Of a DNA stretch of 64,000 nucleotides, positions 57,571-64,000 are shown piece after piece (positions within the stretch are counted from its first letter, which is position 1; the number at the start of each line of letters is the position of its first letter). This DNA comes from AC-32 sp036522595 (lineage in GTDB: Bacteria > Actinomycetota > Thermoleophilia > Gaiellales > Gaiellaceae). A model generated the notes under the pieces. It did no database searches and had not been told where the DNA came from. It saw nothing but the letters and a program-made list of their open reading frames with translations. The stretch covers positions 11,633 through 75,632 of the forward strand of contig DATDFL010000288.1 of NCBI GenBank assembly GCA_036522595.1. The letters run 5' to 3'. The position numbers and the translations under genes were made by a program.

Positions 57571-60500
57571 CTATTGCCCGGTGAAGCGATCGAGGATGTT
57601 CTGCGTGATGCGCTGGGTCGCCGCGTTGGTGTAGTTGTGGAAGCAGCCGCAGTAGCCGTCGTTGTAGCCGTCGTCCACGCCCCAGCTCCACTGGATGGTT
57701 CCGGCGGAGAAGATCATCGCGCCGCTCGGGTGGTTCCAAAGCACCGCGTCAGACCAGACGTTGGTCGCGTTGCCGTCACCGGCGGGCACGAACGAATGGC
57801 CGACGGTGGTTGTGCCCGCGGGCTCGAATCCCGCCCACTGTGAGAGGTTCTGCGTGGTCGAGGCCCGCGAGTCGAACTCGTAGCCGATGACGCCCGGCAG
57901 CGCGTTCTGCCCCGCGCCGCTCGTGACGACGCCGCTCGTGCCGTTCCCGGTGTAGTTGGCGAGGCCGGTGCCGGCGTAAATCCAGCTCGAGTTGTTGGTG
58001 ACGAGGTACGGCCGGTCGTTGGCCACGCCCTCGAGCATGACGCCGCCGATCTGGTTCTCCGGCTGCTGCGGCGTCAGAAGCCGCCATTCGAAGGTGGTGG
58101 AGCCTGCCAGCGCGTTCTTGTCGCAGTGGATGCGGCGATTGGCCGTGCCGCTCGCGTTCGGAGCCCAGGTGATCCGGTAATAGAAGTTGTTTGCGCTGAA
58201 GAGGGCCATGTCGACCCCGCTTGAGATGCCGTTCAGCAGGTTGTTGCGCATGTTGTCGGAGTAGTACTCGTCGTGGCCGGTGTTCATGAAGACCCGGTGA
58301 CCGTTGAGCAGGGTCGGGTTCGACTCCAGGTCGACCGAGGTGACGTACGTGATGTCGTAGCCCTTCGACTCCAGGAAGCGGAGCATCGGGAAGTCCCAGT
58401 TGAAGAAGGCGCCGGCGCCGTCGGAGGCGGGCTCGCCGTCGTACGGACGGTCGAAGGAGACCGTGTAGGCGCGGCCGCCGGTGCTGTTGCCGGTGACGTC
58501 GTTGAAGCGGCCGTAGAGGTCGTAGCCGACGTTCTGGTTGTCCGAGCCGCCCCAGAAGTTGTAGGCCTGCCACGTCGTGACGTCCATCGAGTAGACGATG
58601 GCCGCCGTGCTCGAGTCGTCGCGGACGACGAAGGTCATGTAACTCTCGAGCGTCTGGCCGTCGAGGCGGCGCAGCTTGACGATGTAGTTGCCGGTCGTCC
58701 ACGTCGTCGGGACATTGAGCGTGTAGCTCGGTGTCCAGCTGCACTCCGTGAGGCCGAAGTTCGGGTCGTTCTGCGTTGTCACCTGCGGGCAGGTCGCCTG
58801 GTGGACGCCGTTCAGCGGGCCGACGTGCTGCATGAGGCGGCCGCCGCAGGACGGGGCGCACGAGGTGCCGTCCGGGTTCGTGCCCTGCGGGTACCAGCCC
58901 ATCCGGTAGATGTCCATCGTGTACTGCGCGTTCGACGAGAGCGAGACCATGAAGTTGATCGAGCCGCCCCTGTTGACGCTCGTGGCGCTCGCGTAGCCCT
59001 CGATCTCGTGGTTCGTCGCCTTGTGATCGATGTCGAGCTGCCAGCTCGTGGTGCCCTGGTTGCGGTTCTCGAGCACGATCGGGTTCGCCGGCGGGACGGC
59101 CGGAGTGACCGGCGGTGAGGGTGCGGAGTCGGGGCCGGTGCCGATCGCGTTGATCGCGGCGACCGTGAATGTGTACGTGGTGCCGTTCGTCAGGCCGGTG
59201 ACCGTGAAGCCGGTCGCTGCGCCCGGCGTGGTGACCGGAGTCCGCGCGGAGCCACCGACGTACGGCGTGATGCGGTAGTTCGTGATCGAGCTGCCGCCAT
59301 CCGAGCTCGGGGCGCTCCAGGTCAGCGCGACGCCGCTATCGCGGGGCAGGCCGCTGACGCTGGTCGGCGCACCTGGCACCGCCGGGGGCGCAGGCGTTAC
59401 TGGGTTGGAGGGCTGTGACTCTGCGCCGTAACCGGACGAGTTCGACGCCGCGACGGTGAACGTATAGGTCGTCCCGTTGGTGAGGCCGCTGACTGTGTAG
59501 CTCGTCTGCGTCGAGCCGGTCGCGATCGGCGTCTGCGCAACGCCGTTGATGTACGGCGTGACGCGGTAGTTGGTGATCGGGCTCCCGCCGTCGGACGCAG
59601 GCGCAGTCCAGGTGAGCGAGGCAGACTGGTTTCCGGCCGTCGCGTTCACGCCGCTCGGCGGGCCCGGAGGCGGCGCGGGAATCGGCGTGACAGCATTGGA
59701 GGGCGAGGAGTCGGGTCCGGGTCCGGCCGCGTTCTGCGCCGCGACGGTGAAGGTGTAGGTCGTCCCGTTCGTCAGCCCGCCGAACCGGAAGCTCGTCGCC
59801 GTCGAGCCGGTCGGCAACGTCGTCTGCGCGACGCCGTTGACGTACGACGTGACCCGGTAGCCGTTGATCGGGCTGCCGCCGTCGCTCGCTGGTGCATCCC
59901 ATGTCACCTGCGCGGCGCCGTCGAGCGGCGACGCCACCACGTTCTGGGGCGCGCTGGGTGGCACGGCGCCCGCCGGCGAGACGGTGGCGACCGAGACGTC
60001 GTCGAAGTCGTTGTTGCTCAGGCCCTCGTTCCAGAGCTGGACGATCTGCAGGTTGGCGGTGTGGCTGTAGTTGCCCGTCAAGCCCCACGCCGGCTGGGAC
60101 ACGCCGTTCAGGTAGAGCCGCGCCGCGCCGTTCGCCGCGCCCGTGTACTGGACGCCGACCTGCACCCACGTGCTCGCGGCGGCGCTGTTGGTGCCGGTGA
60201 AGATCTCGGTGCTGGCCCCGGCGCTGTTGTACGGGTAGAAGAGGAACCCGTGGCGCGTGCCGTCGTACATCAGCAGCCACATGTTGATGCTCGACGAGCC
60301 GTCGCGCGCCTGGGCGACCGTCACCACGCGTGAGCCGGTGCCGGGGCGGATCCAGAAGGTCGTGACGCTGTCGGAGACCGACCCCGAGAGGACCTTGACG
60401 TCGTAGGCGTACTGCGTCTCGAGCGTTGCGATCCGGAGGCCGTACCCGCCGGTGTGGGCCGCAGCCGCGACAACCGTGCTCGACCCAGTGCCCTGCGAGG

Positions 60501-62730
60501 TGTTCCAGTTGCTTAGCCCGCCCGACTCGAAGCCGTCCGAGAAGATCGTGTACGTGTACTGCGAGAGGGCTGCGCGCGGTGTCAGCGGCGGTGTCTGGCT
60601 CGAGCTCGGCCCCTGCCCGACGGCGTTCACGGCAGCGACGCTGAAGGTGTAGGAGACGCCGTTGGTGAGCCCGCTGACCGTGTACGTCGTCGAGGTCGAG
60701 CCTGTCGAAATCGGCGCCTGCGCGGCGCCGCCGACGTATGGCGTGACGAGGTAGTTCGTGATCGGCGAGCCGCCGTCGGAAGGCGCAGTCCAGCTCAACG
60801 CGACTTGCCCATCGCCGGCCGTGCCGGTGAGCCCCGTAGGTGCGCCGGGAGCCGTTGCGGCGGCAGGCGTTACCGGCGGCGACTGCGCCGAGTTGGCCCC
60901 GGTGCCCACGCCGTTGATCGCGGCGACCGCGAACGTGTAGGCGGTCCCGTTCGTCAGGCCGCTGACGGTGTAGCTCGTGACCGGGTAGTCGGTCGTGATC
61001 GGCGTCTGGGCGGTGCCGCCGATGTACGGCGTGATCCGGTAGGCGCTGACCGCGCTGCCGCCGTCCGAGGCTGGAGGCGTCCAGTTCAGGGCCACCGCGT
61101 GGTCGCGTGGAATCCCGGTGACGCCAGTGGGCGCGCCGGGCACCTGAGCGCCCGGAGGCGGCGGAGTCGCGACCCGCACGTCGTCGAAGTCGGTCGTGCC
61201 CGTTGCGTCGTTCCACAGCTGGAGCACCTGCAGAGCGCCGGAGGCGTGCGAGTAGTCGCCGGCTGCGTTCCAGCCGGCCTGCGTCGCGCCGTTCAGGAAG
61301 AGCGTCGCGCCGCCGCTGGTCGTCGCGGTGTACTGGACCGTGACCTTGTTCCAGGTGCCGGGCAGCACGCTCCCGTTACCAGTGAAGAACTCGTCGATGC
61401 CGCTGTTACGCCACGCGTCGAGGACTATGCCTTGCCTGTTCCAGTCGTAGTACAGATCCCACATGTGGGCGGCTGACGAGCCGTCGCGGGCCTGGGCGAT
61501 GGTCTCGACCCCGCTGCCGGTCGTCGGGCGCACCCAGAGGCTGGTCGCGCTGTCCGTCAGAGCGCTCGGCAGCGCTTTGACGGCGAAGCTGTACTGGCCC
61601 GAAGCGTTCGTCATCCTGAGGCCGTAGCTGCCCGCCCTGGCAGCGGCCGCGAGAACGGAGACGGCGCCGGTGCCGGGTGTGCCATTCCAGGCCAGCGTCC
61701 CCGACTCGAAGCCGTCCGCGAAGACGACGTTCGAGTACCCGGGGCCTGGAGTGACGGGCGGGGAGGCCGAGGAGTCCGGCCCGGTGCCCACAGAGTTGAT
61801 CGCGGCGACCCTGAAGGTGTACGCGGTGCCGTTCGTCAGCCCGGTGACGGTGTAGCTGGTCGCAGCCGACCCCGTCAGCACGGCCGGCTGTGCGGTGCTG
61901 CCGATGTAAGGAGTGATCCGGTAGCCGGTGATCGGGCTACCGCCGTCGGAGGCCGGAGCCGTCCAGGTCAATGCGGCCGAGCGGTCGCCCGCGGTTCCCG
62001 CGACGTTCGTGGGCGCGCCCGGCACCGTCGGAGGCACGAAGGGGCTCGCGACCTTGACGTCGTCGAAGTCGGCCGCGACCGTGCCGTCGTTCCAGAGCTG
62101 GAGGCGCTGGAAGTTCGTGGCGCGCGTGTAGTTCCCCGTGACGGTCCAGGAGGGCTGCGTCTGGTCGTTGATGTACAGGCGTGCGCCGCCCGTGGCCGTC
62201 GCCGTGTACTGGACCTCGATCTTTACCCACGTGTTGAGCGGCGCGGTGTTGTTGCCGGTGAAGATGTCGGGTGCGCCGCCCGTGGCGGGGTACGGATAGA
62301 AGTGGATGCCGTGCCCACGCCCGTCGTAGGCGAGGTCCCACATGTGCGCGCTCGAGGCGCCGTCCCGCGCCTGGGCAACCTGCTGGAAGCCGTTTCCGTT
62401 CCCGAAGCGCACCCAGAACGTGACCGAGCTGTCCGGAAGCGGGTTCGGGAGCGCCTTGACGACGACCTGGAACTGGCCGCTCGCGTTCGTCATCCGCAGG
62501 CCGTAGGTGCCGGTGTGGGCGGCCGCGGTCGTGACGGTCGCGGCGCCGTTTCCGAGGAGGCCGTTCCAGTTAACGAGCGAGCCGCTCTCGAAGCCGTCCG
62601 AGAAGACCGTCGTCGTGTAGCTGTTCGCGGGCCCGATTGCCGAGCTCTTCGTCACGCCGAGGATCAGCGCGAGCGCCAGCAGGGCCGCGAAGGCCAGGCT
62701 GGACCGACGAATGACGTAGTTGTGCCTCAT
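57571..62730 (-). CDS. Giant secreted LamG-like/FN3 protein with DMFase-like C-terminal domain
   Basis: From ATG 62730 (GTG 62757 is possible) the protein has 1719 residues. A basic signal peptide (RHNYVIRRSSLAFAALLALA) is followed by three LamG-like domains, each opening with (S/A)DGFESG (about 35-235, 333-530, 725-925), separated by one, two and then three fibronectin type III domains. The C-terminal 500 residues (about 1215-1719) resemble the N,N-dimethylformamidase beta-subunit C-terminal domain: VLENRNQGTTSWQLD, VYSMDVTTWQAYNFWGG, FMNTGHDEYYSDNMR, WGVDDGYNDGYCGCFHN. Its role may be carbohydrate binding plus hydrolysis at the cell surface (inference). It sits between nadE and the receiver-like gene in the polysaccharide locus. 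Confidence 0.9.
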   Translation of the reverse strand: MRHNYVIRRSSLAFAALLALALILGVTKSSAIGPANSYTTTVFSDGFESGSLVNWNGLLGNGAATVTTAAAHTGTYGLRMTNASGQFQVVVKALPNPLPDSSVTFWVRFGNGNGFQQVAQARDGASSAHMWDLAYDGRGHGIHFYPYPATGGAPDIFTGNNTAPLNTWVKIEVQYTATATGGARLYINDQTQPSWTVTGNYTRATNFQRLQLWNDGTVAADFDDVKVASPFVPPTVPGAPTNVAGTAGDRSAALTWTAPASDGGSPITGYRITPYIGSTAQPAVLTGSAATSYTVTGLTNGTAYTFRVAAINSVGTGPDSSASPPVTPGPGYSNVVFADGFESGTLAWNGTPGTGAVSVLAAAARAGSYGLRMTNASGQYSFAVKALPSALTDSATSLWVRPTTGSGVETIAQARDGSSAAHMWDLYYDWNRQGIVLDAWRNSGIDEFFTGNGSVLPGTWNKVTVQYTATTSGGATLFLNGATQAGWNAAGDYSHASGALQVLQLWNDATGTTDFDDVRVATPPPPGAQVPGAPTGVTGIPRDHAVALNWTPPASDGGSAVSAYRITPYIGGTAQTPITTDYPVTSYTVSGLTNGTAYTFAVAAINGVGTGANSAQSPPVTPAAATAPGAPTGLTGTAGDGQVALSWTAPSDGGSPITNYLVTPYVGGAAQAPISTGSTSTTYTVSGLTNGVSYTFSVAAVNAVGQGPSSSQTPPLTPRAALSQYTYTIFSDGFESGGLSNWNTSQGTGSSTVVAAAAHTGGYGLRIATLETQYAYDVKVLSGSVSDSVTTFWIRPGTGSRVVTVAQARDGSSSINMWLLMYDGTRHGFLFYPYNSAGASTEIFTGTNSAAASTWVQVGVQYTGAANGAARLYLNGVSQPAWGLTGNYSHTANLQIVQLWNEGLSNNDFDDVSVATVSPAGAVPPSAPQNVVASPLDGAAQVTWDAPASDGGSPINGYRVTSYVNGVAQTTLPTGSTATSFRFGGLTNGTTYTFTVAAQNAAGPGPDSSPSNAVTPIPAPPPGPPSGVNATAGNQSASLTWTAPASDGGSPITNYRVTPYINGVAQTPIATGSTQTSYTVSGLTNGTTYTFTVAASNSSGYGAESQPSNPVTPAPPAVPGAPTSVSGLPRDSGVALTWSAPSSDGGSSITNYRITPYVGGSARTPVTTPGAATGFTVTGLTNGTTYTFTVAAINAIGTGPDSAPSPPVTPAVPPANPIVLENRNQGTTSWQLDIDHKATNHEIEGYASATSVNRGGSINFMVSLSSNAQYTMDIYRMGWYPQGTNPDGTSCAPSCGGRLMQHVGPLNGVHQATCPQVTTQNDPNFGLTECSWTPSYTLNVPTTWTTGNYIVKLRRLDGQTLESYMTFVVRDDSSTAAIVYSMDVTTWQAYNFWGGSDNQNVGYDLYGRFNDVTGNSTGGRAYTVSFDRPYDGEPASDGAGAFFNWDFPMLRFLESKGYDITYVTSVDLESNPTLLNGHRVFMNTGHDEYYSDNMRNNLLNGISSGVDMALFSANNFYYRITWAPNASGTANRRIHCDKNALAGSTTFEWRLLTPQQPENQIGGVMLEGVANDRPYLVTNNSSWIYAGTGLANYTGNGTSGVVTSGAGQNALPGVIGYEFDSRASTTQNLSQWAGFEPAGTTTVGHSFVPAGDGNATNVWSDAVLWNHPSGAMIFSAGTIQWSWGVDDGYNDGYCGCFHNYTNAATQRITQNILDRFTGQ

Positions 62731-62794
62731 GTCAGGCGTACCGAGAAGAAGAATCACACCGGGGCCCCCGGAGGCCTACTAGTCGTTGGGGGGG

Positions 62795-63790
62795 TTAGGA
62801 GTCCAGGTCTACTTCGGAGACCGGTGCCACGAGCTGCGGCGAGAGATGCAAATAGCGGGTCGTGCGCCGCTTCTGGTCGATGTCGTCGTAGACGCGCTGG
62901 ACGTCCTCGGCGCCGATCCCGAGCGCCTCGGCGAGGTCCTCGGGCGCGATGCCGTTGTTACGGCCGTAGAGGCAGAGATCCATCTGGTCGAACGGGAGCG
63001 AGAAGTAGAACTCGTCCTGCCCCTGCGGCAGCGAGTACGTGTCCGTCGTCGGCTTGCGCGAGCGGATCCGCTCCGGCACCTCGAGGTACTCGGCGAGGGC
63101 GTAGACCTGCGTCTTGTAGAGATGCGCGATCGGCTTCGCGTCTGCAGCGCCGTCGCCGAGCTTCACGAAGAAACCCTGGTCGTACTCGAGCCGGTTCGGC
63201 GTGCCGACCACGGCGTAGTTGAGCGCGTCCGCGTGGAAGTACTCGAGCATCTTGCGCGTGCGCTGCTTGAAGTTCGTCGCGGCGACGATCGTCAGGTACT
63301 CGTTCGCCGGCAGCCGCGCCTCGACGCTCTCACCCTCGGGCGACTGCGCGACGAGCGTGAAGAGCCTGTAGGCGTCCGTCCCGAGCACGGACGGCAGCAC
63401 GATCTTGAACTTCCAGCCCTCGCCGAACTGCGGGATCACCCTCCGTACGGCCTCGTCGCGCCGCTCGTAGCAGCGCGTCGCGCTCAGGATCTCGGTGATG
63501 TCCTCGAGGACCGTCTGGACGCCGAGCGAGTCGGCGACGAGCCGGCTGATCTCGAGGGTCTCGTCATCGGAGTCGGCCTCGGGCATCAGCACGGCGAGCG
63601 TGCGCTCGGGGCCGAAGGCGCGCGCGCAGAGCGAGACGGTGACCGAGCTGTCGATCCCTCCCGAGACCCCGACGACAGCGCCGCGCCGGCGCAGCTCGCG
63701 GCCCACGATGCGCCGCAGCGCGTCGACGATCGCGTTCGTCGTCTCCTCCGGGTCGATCCGGAGGACGTCTGCCGAGACCGCGGTGCTCAC
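62795..63790 (-). CDS. nadE: NAD synthetase-like ATP pyrophosphatase
   Basis: The start GTG 63790 overlaps the acyl-carrier-protein stop (GTGA). The 331-residue protein has the PP-loop S43-G-G-I-D-S-S and the NAD-synthetase continuation VVGTPNRLEYDQGFFVKLGDGAADAKP (given in parts: GTPNRLEYD, KLGDGAAD), and SLPQGQDEFYF near the end. There is no glutaminase domain, so it uses ammonia or acts on another substrate. Copies inside polysaccharide loci next to an ACP may be specialised amide-forming enzymes rather than the housekeeping NadE. Confidence 0.88.
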   Translation of the reverse strand: MSTAVSADVLRIDPEETTNAIVDALRRIVGRELRRRGAVVGVSGGIDSSVTVSLCARAFGPERTLAVLMPEADSDDETLEISRLVADSLGVQTVLEDITEILSATRCYERRDEAVRRVIPQFGEGWKFKIVLPSVLGTDAYRLFTLVAQSPEGESVEARLPANEYLTIVAATNFKQRTRKMLEYFHADALNYAVVGTPNRLEYDQGFFVKLGDGAADAKPIAHLYKTQVYALAEYLEVPERIRSRKPTTDTYSLPQGQDEFYFSLPFDQMDLCLYGRNNGIAPEDLAEALGIGAEDVQRVYDDIDQKRRTTRYLHLSPQLVAPVSEVDLDS

Positions 63791-64000
63791 GCGGCGCTCT
63801 CGGCGCCGCTCTTGCGCGTCACGAACTGGACGATGTTGTCGATCGTGTCGAGGTTCTCGGGCACGAGCTCGTCATCCTGGATCCGGATCTCGAAGTGCTC
63901 CTCGAGGAATCCGACCAGCTCGAGGACACCGGTCGAGTCGATCACACCGGCCTCGATGAGCGACGCCGACCCGGCGAGGCCCGCCGGGTCGTCCCCCAAG
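63787..64000 (-). CDS. Acyl carrier protein, 5'-truncated by the window edge
   Basis: The minus-strand frame is open to the end of the window, so the first residues are missing. The visible 70 residues are ACP-like: SLIEAGVIDSTGVLELVGFLEEHFEI with Ser of D-S-T as the phosphopantetheine site (the usual motif is D-S-L), then DDELVPENLDTIDNIVQFV. It overlaps nadE by GTGA. ACPs of this type in polysaccharide loci carry acyl or amino-acyl groups for sugar modification. Confidence 0.88.
   Translation of the reverse strand, partial: LGDDPAGLAGSASLIEAGVIDSTGVLELVGFLEEHFEIRIQDDELVPENLDTIDNIVQFVTRKSGAESAA

Overview
The window is high-GC, densely packed bacterial DNA that alternates gene direction often. 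Its content suggests an actinobacterium, most likely a deep-branching, environmental Thermoleophilia/Gaiellales-type lineage. Supporting points are the very high GC, frequent GTG/TTG starts, the mreBCD-mrdA-rodA cluster, an RNase E/G with long basic tails, rplU-rpmA-obgE-nadD-rsfS, tig-clpP-clpX, and promoters of the form TTGCGA-N16-18-TAGACT/TACACT, similar to mycobacterial SigA boxes. This placement is inference from gene content; no database search was possible.

Layout. 1-4.2 kb: a multi-GAF/PAS sensor kinase (truncated by the window edge, with Arg in place of the phospho-accepting His), its receiver-only partner, a secreted CAP protein, tRNA-Pro and a zinc-free oxidoreductase. 4.2-8.0 kb: a large cyclase/ATPase/TPR signalling protein, divergent from 8.1-14.2 kb, a 2012-residue secreted protein with a VWA domain, four tracts of GSIAx pentapeptides, a PPC-like domain, a gingipain-like region and a PxKF-like end. 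14.2-23 kb: transporters, a second CAP protein, small stress-type proteins (PfpI, DUF899, DUF2007), a Cys-repeat secreted protein and five tRNAs. 22.8-26.1 kb: trigger factor, ClpP and ClpX. 26-34 kb: nucleotidyltransferase, LPG-flippase-like protein, a valS with unusual signature motifs, folC, two small membrane proteins, ndk, a methyltransferase and maf. 34-39 kb: a second cyclase/ATPase, a 3-methyladenine glycosylase and a solute-binding protein fused to a PASTA domain. 39-45 kb: the cell-elongation cluster. 45.4-51.9 kb: RNase E/G, L21, L27, ObgE, NadD, RsfS, tRNA-Ala. 52-64 kb (minus strand): a surface-polysaccharide locus running ACP, NAD synthetase-like amidase/ligase, a giant LamG/FN3/DMFase-like exoprotein, a receiver-like protein, a polyprenyl-phosphate sugar transferase, and Gfo/Idh, DegT and hexapeptide-acyltransferase genes of the kind that make N-acetylated diamino-sugars.

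Many genes are translationally coupled (ATGA, GTGA or CTGA stop/start overlaps). Several genes lack any canonical start where homology begins, and two of these (maf, rsfS) appear to use CTG in a CTGA overlap. A 54-bp intergenic element occurs twice in opposite orientation with a compensatory change in its hairpin. The items I would follow up first are the GSIAx exoprotein, the paired 54-bp element, the kinase lacking its H-box His, and the ValS with altered HIGH and KMSKS motifs. No gene-free stretch exceeds about 230 bases, and I saw no CRISPR array, insertion sequence, prophage or replication origin.
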